Shown: in pieces, positions 24,991-34,231 of the stretch | Layout: every line of letters starts with the position of its first letter | How positions within the stretch are numbered: the first letter of the stretch is position 1 | From: JBDSZL01 sp039925145 | GTDB taxonomy: Bacteria; Acidobacteriota; Vicinamibacteria; Vicinamibacterales; SCN-69-37 | Direction: 5' to 3' | Length of the DNA: 64,000 bases | NCBI GenBank assembly: GCA_039925145.1 | Contig: JBDSZL010000022.1 | Coordinates: forward strand, 15,958 to 79,957 | Position numbers and translations under genes: made by a program | The notes under the pieces: model-generated | Told to the model about the DNA's origin: nothing | What the model saw: only the letters and a program-made list of their open reading frames with translations | The model's database searches: none

Positions 24991-26408
24991 CTTACAAGAT
25001 TGGGGTAGTCGGGCTTGGCGTGATGGGCGCCAACCTCGCACGTAACATCGAGAGCCGTGGGTTTCCGGTCGTCGGGTACGACCTGGACGCGAAGAAGACG
25101 GCCGGCTTTCTCGACGGGCCGGCCAAGGGGAGCGCCATCATTGGCGCCGAGTCACCCGAAGCGCTGATGGCGGCGCTCGAGCGGCCACGGCGCGTGCTGA
25201 TGATGGTGCCGGCCGGCGCGCCGGTCGACAGCGTTATCGCGCATCTGCGCCCCTGCCTGGAACGAGGCGACATTCTCATCGATGGCGGCAACTCGTTCTT
25301 TCGCGATACCGATCGCCGCTGCGACGATCTGGCGTCGAGCGGGTTTCATTTCCTCGGGGCTGGTGTCTCAGGCGGTGAAGAAGGCGCGCTGAAGGGCCCG
25401 GCCATCATGCCCGGCGGACCGCGCCCGGCCTGGGACGCGGTAGCGCCCATCTTCCAGGCCATCGCGGCGAAGGCCGACGATGGCGAGCCCTGCGTGGACT
25501 ACATGGGACCGCGCGGGGCCGGCCATTACGTGAAGATGGTGCACAACGGGATCGAGTACGGCGACATGCAGTTGATCGCCGAAACCTACGATTTGCTGCA
25601 CCGCGGCGGTGGTATTCCGACGGCTGAGATCGCGACGATTTTCGAGGAGTGGAACCAGGGCGAGCTCCGGTCCTATCTCGTGGAGATCACGGCGCGCGTG
25701 CTCGCGCACGTCGACCAGGAGACCGGGCAGCCGCTGGTCGATGTGATTCTCGACGAGGCGCAGCAGAAGGGGACCGGCAAGTGGATGAGCCAGAACGCCT
25801 TCGATGTCGGCGCCCCGATTCCCACGGTGAATGCCGCGGTCGAGGCGCGCATCATCTCGTCGCTGAAGACTGAACGGCTGGCGGCCAGCCAGGTGCTCCA
25901 GGGGCCCTCCGGGCGGTTTGCCGGCAACCGGCAGAGCCTGGTCGACGCCGCCCGCCACGCGCTCTATGCCAGTAAAGTGACCTCCTACGCGCAGGGGATG
26001 GCCCTCCTGCGGATGGCGTCGATCGAGTACGGCTACGAGATTGACCCCGGGCTCGTGGCCAAAATCTGGCGCGCCGGCTGCATCGTCCGCGCGGCGCTGC
26101 TTGGCGACATCCGCGACGCGTTCACGCGCAACCACGGTCTGGTCAACCTGTTGCTCGACGACGCGTTCGTCCAGGCAATGGCCGAGCGACAGGACGGATG
26201 GCGTCGCGCCATCCGCACCGCTGTCGATCTTGGCGTGCCTGTGTCTGCGATGAGCACGTCGCTCGCCTACTACGACGCGTATCGCAGCGCGCGGCTGCCC
26301 GCCAACGTGACCCAGGGGCAGCGCGACTTCTTTGGCGCTCACACGTACCGGCGTACGGATCGTGACGGCGTCTTTCACACGCAGTGGACCACCGAAACCG
26401 AGTCATGA
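24987..26408 (+). CDS. gnd: NADP-dependent 6-phosphogluconate dehydrogenase, decarboxylating
   Basis: A full-length 473-residue enzyme of the long (470-residue) class: Rossmann motif GVVGLGVMGANLARNIESRG, MMVPAGAPVDSVI, DGGNSFFRDTDRR, GVSGGEEGALKGPAIMPGG (substrate loop), GAGHYVKMVHNGIEYGDMQL (catalytic Lys), and a C-terminal QRDFFGAHTYRR whose Arg and His reach into the partner subunit. It converts 6-phosphogluconate to ribulose 5-phosphate and CO2. It overlaps the LarA-like gene upstream and the PfkB kinase downstream, both as ATGA, so the three are one translational unit. Confidence 0.95.
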   Translation: MTYKIGVVGLGVMGANLARNIESRGFPVVGYDLDAKKTAGFLDGPAKGSAIIGAESPEALMAALERPRRVLMMVPAGAPVDSVIAHLRPCLERGDILIDGGNSFFRDTDRRCDDLASSGFHFLGAGVSGGEEGALKGPAIMPGGPRPAWDAVAPIFQAIAAKADDGEPCVDYMGPRGAGHYVKMVHNGIEYGDMQLIAETYDLLHRGGGIPTAEIATIFEEWNQGELRSYLVEITARVLAHVDQETGQPLVDVILDEAQQKGTGKWMSQNAFDVGAPIPTVNAAVEARIISSLKTERLAASQVLQGPSGRFAGNRQSLVDAARHALYASKVTSYAQGMALLRMASIEYGYEIDPGLVAKIWRAGCIVRAALLGDIRDAFTRNHGLVNLLLDDAFVQAMAERQDGWRRAIRTAVDLGVPVSAMSTSLAYYDAYRSARLPANVTQGQRDFFGAHTYRRTDRDGVFHTQWTTETES

Positions 26409-27499
26409 CTTCACATTCAACAGGACTGTCCATTCCAGGCCCCGGCGGGGGGCTCGACTTCCTCGCCCTCGGGGCGCTCGTGCACCGGCTCGATCCGGGC
26501 GTTGTGCCGTTCCATAAGGCGCAGACCTGCACGATTCACGTGAGCGGCGGGGAGTACAACACCGCCGCCAACCTTTCCGACTGCTTCCGGTTGCAGACCG
26601 GCATCGCGACCGCGATGGTCGACTACCCGATTGGCGATCTCATCGCCGAGCGCGTGCAGGCCATGGGTGTGCGTCCGTTCTACAAGCGGTTCGAGCACGA
26701 CGGCGCCCGCGGGCCGAACATGGCGACCGTCTACAGCGATCGTGGCTACGGCGTCCGCGCGCCGGTGGTGTTCTATAACCGCAGCCAGGAGGCGGCCGCC
26801 GAACTGCGGCCGGGCGACTTCGACTGGGCCGGGATCTTCAGCAAGGGCGTCCGGTGGTTCCACAGCGGGGGCATCTTTGCGGCGCTCTCGGAGACCACGT
26901 CAGACGTGATCATCGAGGCCATGCAGGCCGCCAAGCGGCACGGCGCGATCGTGTCGTTCGATCTCAACTTCCGCGAGAAGCTGTGGCGGGCCTCCGGCGG
27001 CCATGCCCGCGGCCTCGACGTGCTCCAGCGCATCGTCCAGTACGTCGACGTGCTCGTCGGCAACGAAGAGGATCTGCAGAAGGGGCTCGGTGTCGCGGGT
27101 CCGGAAGTGGCGTCTCACTCGAAGCTCGAGACGCATGCGTTCCTCGGGATGATCGATCGTGTCGTCGAGAAGTTCCCGCAGATCAAGATCGTGGCCACGA
27201 CGCTGCGCGACGTGCGGTCGACCAACCGGCACACCTGGGGTGCGGTGGCGTGGATCAACGGCGAGGCGTTTGTGACGCCTGTGTGTGAATTGGACGTGTA
27301 CGACCGCGTGGGCGGGGGGGACGCGTTTGCCTCGGGCTTCTTCTACGGCCTGCTCACGGGCGAGTCGCCTGAGGAGTCGGTGAAGCTCGGCTGGGCGCAT
27401 GGCGCGCTAGCGACCACTTTTCCGGGCGACACCACGATGGCGCGTCTGGAGCAGGTGCGCTCGTTCGCCAAGGGCGGATCGGCGCGCATCCAGCGGTAG
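26405..27499 (+). CDS. PfkB-family carbohydrate kinase (KdgK-like)
   Basis: From ATG 26405, which overlaps the gnd stop, the product is 364 residues. PfkB signatures are the N-terminal sugar-binding Gly-rich region (HVSGGEYNTAANLS) and the C-terminal DRVGGGDAFASGFFYG with the catalytic Asp. Overall it resembles 2-dehydro-3-deoxygluconate kinases, which phosphorylate a 2-keto-3-deoxy acid. Within this operon it could instead phosphorylate the aldonate that Gnd needs; the sequence does not decide between these. Confidence 0.87.
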   Translation: MTSHSTGLSIPGPGGGLDFLALGALVHRLDPGVVPFHKAQTCTIHVSGGEYNTAANLSDCFRLQTGIATAMVDYPIGDLIAERVQAMGVRPFYKRFEHDGARGPNMATVYSDRGYGVRAPVVFYNRSQEAAAELRPGDFDWAGIFSKGVRWFHSGGIFAALSETTSDVIIEAMQAAKRHGAIVSFDLNFREKLWRASGGHARGLDVLQRIVQYVDVLVGNEEDLQKGLGVAGPEVASHSKLETHAFLGMIDRVVEKFPQIKIVATTLRDVRSTNRHTWGAVAWINGEAFVTPVCELDVYDRVGGGDAFASGFFYGLLTGESPEESVKLGWAHGALATTFPGDTTMARLEQVRSFAKGGSARIQR

Positions 27500-27528
27500 C
27501 GCAGAAAAAAGCCGGTCTCCTCATCCCG

Positions 27529-28929
27529 CTAGAACCCGAAGTGCCGGCTCGCGTTCTTGTAACAGATGTTCTCGATCAGATCGCCAGTGAGGTCTGGCCG
27601 GTTGGGCAACTCGCCCCGCTCGACGTCGCGTCCCACCATGTTGCAGAGGACGCGTCGAAAGTACTCGTGCCTCGGATAGGACATGAACGAGCGCGAGTCG
27701 GTCGTCATGCCGACGAATGCCGCGAGTAGACCGGTGTTCGACAGCGCATTGATTTGCCATTCGATCCCTTCCTTCTGATCGAGGAACCACCAGCCGGTCC
27801 CGAACTGCATCTTGCCCGCGCTCGTGCCGTCCTGGAAGTTGCCTGCCATCGTGGCAAAGGCGTAGTTGTTCGACGGATTGACGTTGTAGAGGATGATTTT
27901 CGGCAAGGCATTCTCGCGATCGAGCAGGTCGAGGTAGGCCCCGAGCGTCTCGATCTGCGGCGAGTCACCCATCGAGTCGTACCCGCCGTCACGGCCGTAG
28001 CCCTGCAGTCCTCGCGAGCTCGCGTTGCGAAACGCGCCGAGGTGAAGCTGTTTGGTCCAGCCCTTCTCGGCGTCGAGATGCCCGAAGAACAACATCATGT
28101 AGGCGGCGAACCCTTCCCGATCCTGAGGTGTCGCGGCCTGACCCTCACGGGCGCGGTCGAAAATCAGCGCGGCGCGGGCATCGGTGCACGGCAGGGCATA
28201 ACAATGATCCAGGCCGTGGTCTGACAGCCGTCCGCCCACCACGTGAAAGGCTTCGTGCCGCTTGCGCAGCGCGTGCAGCAGGTCGTCGAACGTCCGGATG
28301 TCGACGTCGGCGGTGACGGCCAGGCGATCGACCCATGGATTGAACGTCGCTGGCAGATGGACGTCGAGGGCGCGATCGGGGCGAAATGTTGGCAGCACGC
28401 GCGTCGCGATGCCCGATTCGCGGATCTGCTCGTGGCTGGCCAGGCTGTCGGCCGGATCGTCGGTGGTACATACGGTCTGCACGCGAAATTTCCGGAGTAT
28501 GCCCTGCGCGGTCAGGCTGTCGTCGGACTGCAGTTGCTCGTTCGCGCGCGCCCAAATCTGCGGCGCCGTCGTCGCATCCAGCAGATCGTCGATGCCGAAG
28601 TAGCGCGAGAGCTCGAGGTGCGTCCAGTGGTAGAGCGGGTTGCGCAGGCATCGTGGCACCGTGGTCGCCCATGCGGTGAACTTCTCGTACGGATCGGCGG
28701 CGCCCGTACAGTAGGCCTCTGCGACGCCGCTGGCCCGCATTGCGCGCCACTTGTAGTGATCGCCCTCGAGCCAGATCTCAGACAGATTTGCGAATCGCCG
28801 GTTCTCGGCGATATCGCGCGGCGGCAGATGACAGTGGTAGTCGAGAATCGGTGGCTGCACGGCGTAGTCGCGGTAGAGCGACCGGGCGGTGGGCGTCTCG
28901 AGCAGGAAGTCTTCGTGAATGAAGCTCAT
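27529..28929 (-). CDS. uxaC: Glucuronate isomerase
   Basis: A 466-residue UxaC, the usual length: LLETPTARSLYRDYAVQPPILDYHCHLPP at the start includes the metal His pair HCH (the stretch is given in parts: YRDYAVQPPI and LDYHCHLPP), then WRAMRASGV, DDPADSLA and, near the end, GMTTDSRSFMSYPRHEYFRR. It isomerises D-glucuronate to D-fructuronate or D-galacturonate to D-tagaturonate, the first step of uronate breakdown. Convergent with the PfkB kinase, and divergent from the cytochrome/dehydrogenase gene. Confidence 0.95.
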   Translation of the reverse strand: MSFIHEDFLLETPTARSLYRDYAVQPPILDYHCHLPPRDIAENRRFANLSEIWLEGDHYKWRAMRASGVAEAYCTGAADPYEKFTAWATTVPRCLRNPLYHWTHLELSRYFGIDDLLDATTAPQIWARANEQLQSDDSLTAQGILRKFRVQTVCTTDDPADSLASHEQIRESGIATRVLPTFRPDRALDVHLPATFNPWVDRLAVTADVDIRTFDDLLHALRKRHEAFHVVGGRLSDHGLDHCYALPCTDARAALIFDRAREGQAATPQDREGFAAYMMLFFGHLDAEKGWTKQLHLGAFRNASSRGLQGYGRDGGYDSMGDSPQIETLGAYLDLLDRENALPKIILYNVNPSNNYAFATMAGNFQDGTSAGKMQFGTGWWFLDQKEGIEWQINALSNTGLLAAFVGMTTDSRSFMSYPRHEYFRRVLCNMVGRDVERGELPNRPDLTGDLIENICYKNASRHFGF

Positions 28930-29067
28930 GGCACCCTACGCTACCATTCCCGTTTTGAGCTGTCAGCGGGTGTGGGTGGCGTGGATGACCTCGCGCGTGG
29001 CGGGAGCTCCGACGCGATCTGGGTACAATACAAGGCACAACCCCGGCGTCTCTCACAGGATTAATCT

Positions 29068-31836
29068 ATGACCCTGCCGCGGATCTGCGTCGTCGCGCTC
29101 CTTTTTGCGGGATGCCTCGTGACCCTCTCCGCTCAAACCGCTCACCCGTGGCCGCCCGGGGTGCAGCAGGTCAGCGACAGCACTGAGCCACGAACTCCGC
29201 AAGAGGAGATGCAGACATTCTTCATGGCGCCTGGCTATCGGGTCGAGCTCGTCGCGAGCGAGCCCATGGTGCAGGATGCCGTGGTGATGGACTGGGATCC
29301 GGATGGCCGGCTGTGGCTGGTCGAGATGGCCGCCTACATGACGGACCTCCAGGCCACCAACGAATACGAGCCGGTCGGGCGCATCGTCGTGCTCGAGGAT
29401 CTGAATGACGACGGGAAGATGGACAAGCGAACCGTGTTCGCCGATGGCCTTGTCCTGCCGCGCGCGATAAAGGTCCTCGATCACGGCGTGCTTGTCGGCG
29501 AGCCTCCCAACCTGTGGCTCCTGCGCGACACGAACGGCGATCTGCGCGCCGACACGAAAGACCTGGTCACGAATCAGTACGGCCGGCTCGGCGCCAATGT
29601 CGAGCACAACGCGAACAGCCTGTTCTGGGCGATGGACAACTGGATGTACACGTCCGAGGTGGACATGTACCTGCGCCTGAAAGATGGCAAGTTCGAAGTC
29701 AAACGGACGCTGTCACGCGGGCAGTGGGGTGCGACACAGGATGACGCGGGACGAATTTTCCGGAACACGAACGAGGCGTCGCTCCACGTCGATTTGATTC
29801 CGGAGCGCTATTTCAATCGATACCCCACTCTGCTGCGCACGCGTGGCAGCTATGAATCTCTCGAGGGCGCCAACCGCGAGGTCAACCGCGTGTGGCCGGT
29901 CCGTCCGACGCCCGGGGTGAATCGGGGGTATCAGGCCGGTGTGCTAAAGTCGGACGGCACGCTCGCGAGCTTCACGTCGGTCAGCTCGCCGACCGTGTAT
30001 CGGGGCGATCGTCTTCCTGCCGAGCTGTATGGCAACGTGTTCGTGACAGAACCGGCAGCCAACCTCGTGAGCCGACTGCTGGTGCGCGACGATGGCACCA
30101 CGCTGCAGGGCGGGAAGGCGTACGAAGGCGCGGAGTTTATGGCGTCGACGGACGAGCGCTTCCGGCCGGTGTATCTGTCGAACGCGCCTGACGGCACGCT
30201 TTACATTCTCGACCTGTACCGCGGAATCATCCAGTACAAGAGCTTCATCACGGAATACCTGCGCGACCACATCGTGGGCCACAAGCTCGAGCAGCCCGTG
30301 CATTACTCGCGGATTTACCGGGTGATGCACGAGACGACCCGGAGAGACACGAAACCGGCGCTCACGTCTGCGTCGCCGGCGCGTCTGGTGGCCACGCTCT
30401 CGCATCCCAACGGATGGCGTCGTGACACGGCGCAGCGTCTGCTCGTCGAGCGCGGAGCCCGTGCTGCAGTCCCGGCGCTCAAGACGCTGGCGACCAACCC
30501 GCGCGCTGACTGGCGCGCACGCGTGCATGCCCTGTGGACGCTCGACGGCATGGACGCGATCGATGTGCCAACGGTCGTGCGGGCGTTGAGTGACGCGTCG
30601 CGGGACGTGCGCGTGGCGGCGCTGCGTGTATCGGAGCGCTGGTTCAACGATCCGACGCATCCGATTCAGACCGCCGTGCTGGCCCGCCTGACCGATTCAG
30701 ACTGGGCCGTGCGACGACAGCTGGCGGCGACCCTCGGCGAGCTGCCGCGCGACGTAGGATTGCCGGCGATCGCCACACTGCTCGAGCGATCGTCCAACGA
30801 TCCGGTGACGCTCGACGCGGCGCTGAGCGGATTGCGGGGCAGCGAGACGGCGATGCTGACCCGGCTGCTCGCCAGCCCGACCGAGACACCGCAGCGAGTG
30901 GCCGCGGTGACGACGATTGCGGCGACGATCGTGCGTGGGTCGCAGGACACCAGCGTGCAGACCGTGCTGGGCTGGGTCGCCGACGCCACGCGGCCCGCCT
31001 GGCAGCGCTCGGCGCTGCTTGGCGGCGCCGAAGTGGCGCTGCTCGGCACGCCACTGCCCGGCTCGGCGGCCACCGGCCGCGGCGCCGGTGCTGGTGCCGG
31101 CGCCGCGGCGGCGGCCACGCCGGCGCCGTGTCCGACCTGCCCCGGTGCCCGCGCCGGTCCGGGCGGGGGCGCCGCGTTTCCCACGGGGCCGGCTGGAGGC
31201 GGACGGGCTGGCGGGGGCGGGCGAGCGGCGGGTGCCGCCGCTGCGGCGGTGCCGGCTGGGGCGGCGCCGCCCGCGCAGGGACGCGGCAACGGCCCTGGCT
31301 TGCGCGTGAACCGCGAGCCCGCGCTGTCGGCTGTAGCGGCCGGCAGCGACGATCTGGCGGCGCGCGCGACGCGCGTGCTCGCCAGAATCGAGTGGCCGGG
31401 CAAACCGGGTGCGGCCGCGCCGGTGACACCGCTCACCGCCGACGAGCAGCGGCGATTCGACGCCGGCCATGAGATCTACGCGAACATTTGCCAGGCGTGC
31501 CATCAGGAAGACGGCCGCGGCCGGTCCGAGGTGGCGCCGCCACTGGTCGGGTCCGGCTTCGCGCTGGCGAAGCCGGACGTGCCGGCGCGCATTCTGCTCA
31601 ACGGCAAGGAAGGCACGGTCGGCCTGATGCCACCGCTGGGATCCTCGCTCAGTGACGATCAGATTGCGGCAGTCCTGACGTACATCAGGCGCGAGTGGGG
31701 CCAGGCCGCCTCTCCGGTGGCACCCGCCGTGATCACCGAAACCCGCGCTGCCTCCGCTGGCCGCACGCGTCCGTGGACGAACGACGAGCTCACGCAGTTG
31801 ACGTCCGCACCTGGTGCGGGAGGAGCGCAGGAATGA
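29068..31836 (+). CDS. Large exported propeller-HEAT-cytochrome c protein (membrane-bound dehydrogenase type)
   Basis: A 922-residue protein with signal peptide (RICVVALLFAGCLVTLSA). Residues ~40-450 form a beta-propeller of the TIGR02604/DUF7133 kind (FFMAPGYRVELVASEP, MDWDPDGRLWLVEM, RDTNGDLRADTK, YLSNAPDGTLYILDLYRG). HEAT-like repeats follow (~455-660). Then comes a Gly/Ala/Pro-rich stretch (~665-755) that contains a CPTC pair. The end is a c-type cytochrome with CQACH at 808-812 and the Met ligand in GLMPPLG. It may oxidise a sugar or polyol in the periplasm and pass electrons to the heme. First gene of a four-gene operon, coupled by ATGA. Confidence 0.88.
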   Translation: MTLPRICVVALLFAGCLVTLSAQTAHPWPPGVQQVSDSTEPRTPQEEMQTFFMAPGYRVELVASEPMVQDAVVMDWDPDGRLWLVEMAAYMTDLQATNEYEPVGRIVVLEDLNDDGKMDKRTVFADGLVLPRAIKVLDHGVLVGEPPNLWLLRDTNGDLRADTKDLVTNQYGRLGANVEHNANSLFWAMDNWMYTSEVDMYLRLKDGKFEVKRTLSRGQWGATQDDAGRIFRNTNEASLHVDLIPERYFNRYPTLLRTRGSYESLEGANREVNRVWPVRPTPGVNRGYQAGVLKSDGTLASFTSVSSPTVYRGDRLPAELYGNVFVTEPAANLVSRLLVRDDGTTLQGGKAYEGAEFMASTDERFRPVYLSNAPDGTLYILDLYRGIIQYKSFITEYLRDHIVGHKLEQPVHYSRIYRVMHETTRRDTKPALTSASPARLVATLSHPNGWRRDTAQRLLVERGARAAVPALKTLATNPRADWRARVHALWTLDGMDAIDVPTVVRALSDASRDVRVAALRVSERWFNDPTHPIQTAVLARLTDSDWAVRRQLAATLGELPRDVGLPAIATLLERSSNDPVTLDAALSGLRGSETAMLTRLLASPTETPQRVAAVTTIAATIVRGSQDTSVQTVLGWVADATRPAWQRSALLGGAEVALLGTPLPGSAATGRGAGAGAGAAAAATPAPCPTCPGARAGPGGGAAFPTGPAGGGRAGGGGRAAGAAAAAVPAGAAPPAQGRGNGPGLRVNREPALSAVAAGSDDLAARATRVLARIEWPGKPGAAAPVTPLTADEQRRFDAGHEIYANICQACHQEDGRGRSEVAPPLVGSGFALAKPDVPARILLNGKEGTVGLMPPLGSSLSDDQIAAVLTYIRREWGQAASPVAPAVITETRAASAGRTRPWTNDELTQLTSAPGAGGAQE

Positions 31837-33194
31837 CAGGTGTCCCCACGTCGGCAGCGGCGGGTACGGCTGGCACCGGAAGCCGCGGCTGGTACCGCGA
31901 CCTGACGCGGCTGCACTGGTTCGTGCTCATCGTGGCCTCACTTGGATGGCTGTTCGACACGATGGATCAGCAGTTGTTCAATCTGGCGCGACGGCCTGCG
32001 ATTGCGGAACTGCTGCGAAGCGATTCGTCGAGCGGCGCCGCGCCGGGGGCGAGCACCATCGCCGAGTACGCCGGCTACACGACGATGATCTTCATGATCG
32101 GCTGGGCGACTGGTGGCGTGTTCTTCGGCATCCTCGGCGATCGCCTCGGACGCGTGAAGACGATGCTGATCACGATTCTCTGCTATTCGATGTTCACGGG
32201 ACTGAGCGCGTCTTCGGTCGGTGTCTGGGACTTCACGTTCTACCGCTTCATCACAGGCCTCGGCGTTGGCGGTCAGTTTGCCGTGGGCGTAGCGCTCGTC
32301 GCCGAGTCGGTATCGGATCGTGCGCGGCCGTTCGCGCTTGGGTGGCTGCAGGCGGCCTCGACGTGGGGCAACATGCTGGCAGCCGGCGTGGGCATCGGCT
32401 TGGGCAGCCTCGAGCAGTCCGGCGTGATTGCCAGCGCGTGGCGCACGATGTTCGTCGTGGGTGCCCTGCCGGCGTTCCTCTGTCTGTTCATCATGCGACG
32501 GTTGAAGGAGCCCGAGCGCTGGCAGCAAACAGCGCGCGCCGGCCTGCGCCGTGGGTCGGTCGGTGAGCTCTTCTCAGATCCCCGCTGGCGCCGTAACGCC
32601 ATCGTGGGCATGCTGCTGGCGTTCTCCGGTGTCGTCGGGTTGTGGGGCATCGGATTTTTCAGCGTCGATCTGCTGCGGTCGGTTCTCGACAAGACGGACA
32701 TGTCCGCCGGGCAGAAGACGTTCTGGACGAGCATGACGCTGCTGCTGCAGAACATGGGCGGCTTCCTGGGCATCTATGCGTTCACGCATCTCACGCATCG
32801 CATCGGCAGGCGCCGGACGTTTGCGATCGCATTTACCGCCGCGATGTTTTCGACGGCGTATACCTTCTGGAATCTGAAGACGTTCACAGACATCTTCTGG
32901 ATGGTTCCCATCATGGGCGCCTGCCAGCTGTCGCTCTTCGGCGGCTACGCGATTTATCTGCCTGAGCTGTTCCCGACGCGGCTGCGGAGCACGGGGACCT
33001 CGTTCTGTTACAACGTGGGCCGGTTTGTTGCCGCGCTGGGACCGCTTGCGCTCGGGCTGCTGACGAGCCGCGTGTTTGTCGCACATGCCGAACCGATGCG
33101 CTATGCCGGCGTGTCCATGTGCGTGGTGTTCCTCATCGGGCTGGCGACGCTGCCGTTTGCGCCCGAGACGAAAGGACGGCCGTTACCCGAATGA
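31833..33194 (+). CDS. MFS transporter, sugar/organic-acid symporter type
   Basis: ATG 31833 overlaps the preceding stop as ATGA, giving 453 residues with about 12 hydrophobic segments. MFS signatures are the loop 2-3 motif GILGDRLGRVKTM, FYRFITGLGVGGQFAVGVALVAE (given here in part: RFITGLGVGGQFAVG) and YLPELFPTRLRSTGTSF near the end, which together point to the sugar-porter / aromatic-acid-symporter side of the family. It probably brings in the substrate used by the coupled oxidoreductase and epimerase. Confidence 0.88.
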   Translation: MTGVPTSAAAGTAGTGSRGWYRDLTRLHWFVLIVASLGWLFDTMDQQLFNLARRPAIAELLRSDSSSGAAPGASTIAEYAGYTTMIFMIGWATGGVFFGILGDRLGRVKTMLITILCYSMFTGLSASSVGVWDFTFYRFITGLGVGGQFAVGVALVAESVSDRARPFALGWLQAASTWGNMLAAGVGIGLGSLEQSGVIASAWRTMFVVGALPAFLCLFIMRRLKEPERWQQTARAGLRRGSVGELFSDPRWRRNAIVGMLLAFSGVVGLWGIGFFSVDLLRSVLDKTDMSAGQKTFWTSMTLLLQNMGGFLGIYAFTHLTHRIGRRRTFAIAFTAAMFSTAYTFWNLKTFTDIFWMVPIMGACQLSLFGGYAIYLPELFPTRLRSTGTSFCYNVGRFVAALGPLALGLLTSRVFVAHAEPMRYAGVSMCVVFLIGLATLPFAPETKGRPLPE

Positions 33195-34231
33195 CTCTGC
33201 GCGTAGGCATCATCGGCACCGGCGCCATCGCGAATCTTCACGCGCGCGCCTACAAGAACATCGGCTACACCATCCGAGCCTGCACCGACGTGGCGCCGGA
33301 GTTCGGACGGCGCTTCGCCGAGGCCAACGGCGCGGAGTTCCTGGCCAGCTACGAGGATGTCTGCCGCCACCCGGAGGTGGACTACGTCGACGTGTGCACG
33401 TTTCCAGACTTCCGGCTGCAGCCGCTCGTGATCTGCGCCGAGCACGGCAAGGCCATCCAGGTGCAGAAGCCGATTGCGACGACCGTCGACACGGCACGGC
33501 GCATGGTCGAGACCGCGCGCGATGCAGGCATCCAGCTTGGCGTGGTCAGCCAGCATCGGTTCGACGAGTCGAGCCGGTTTCTGAGTGACGCGATCGCGGC
33601 CGGCCGTCTGGGCACGCTGCTGCAGTGCGATGCCTACGTGAAGTGGTACCGCTCGGCGGAGTACTACGCTCGTCCGGTCAAAGGCAGCTGGGCAACCGAA
33701 GGCGGCGGGGCGCTGATCAATCAAGCCATCCACCAGGTGGATTTGCTGCGATGGTTTGCGGGTCCGGTGCGAGAGGTCTTCGCGATGTGGCAGCTGGGCG
33801 CGGCGCACCAGATCGAATCGGAGGACGTCGTGACGGCGGTCATGCGCTATGAGAGCGGGGCCACAGGGACGATTCAGGCGTCGACCGCGTTCTGGCCCGG
33901 GTACAGCGAGCGCATCGAGATCCATGGCACGAAGGGCACTGCCGTGGTCACCGGCGACCGGCTGACCACGTGGGATGTGCAGGACGATGCGGGCGAGCCG
34001 CCGCCGATGGCCAGTGCGGGGGCATCGGGGGCGTCCGACCCGCTGGCCATTTCGCTCGAGCCGTTCGAGCGACAGTTTCTGGATTTCGGGGATGCGATTC
34101 GGTCGCGCCGGCGGCCGCTCGTCGGGGGGGCGGAGGGCCTGCACGCCCTCGAGATCGTGGAGTCGATCTATCAGTCGTGCCGGACAGGTCAGAAAGTGAT
34201 CCTCAGCGGTCAAGAGCGCGCGACATCATGA
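33191..34231 (+). CDS. Gfo/Idh/MocA family oxidoreductase
   Basis: ATG 33191 overlaps the transporter stop (ATGA), giving 346 residues. The N-terminal Rossmann domain opens with RVGIIGTGAIANLHARAYK, and the catalytic lysine sits in IQVQKPIATT: the usual EKP is QKP here, with the Lys kept. The C-terminal domain has GGGALINQAIHQVDLLRWF with the catalytic His. Members oxidise or reduce sugars and inositols using NAD(P), often at C3. Paired with a TIM-barrel isomerase, this is a common layout for keto-sugar or inositol-like catabolism. Confidence 0.92.
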   Translation: MTLRVGIIGTGAIANLHARAYKNIGYTIRACTDVAPEFGRRFAEANGAEFLASYEDVCRHPEVDYVDVCTFPDFRLQPLVICAEHGKAIQVQKPIATTVDTARRMVETARDAGIQLGVVSQHRFDESSRFLSDAIAAGRLGTLLQCDAYVKWYRSAEYYARPVKGSWATEGGGALINQAIHQVDLLRWFAGPVREVFAMWQLGAAHQIESEDVVTAVMRYESGATGTIQASTAFWPGYSERIEIHGTKGTAVVTGDRLTTWDVQDDAGEPPPMASAGASGASDPLAISLEPFERQFLDFGDAIRSRRRPLVGGAEGLHALEIVESIYQSCRTGQKVILSGQERATS

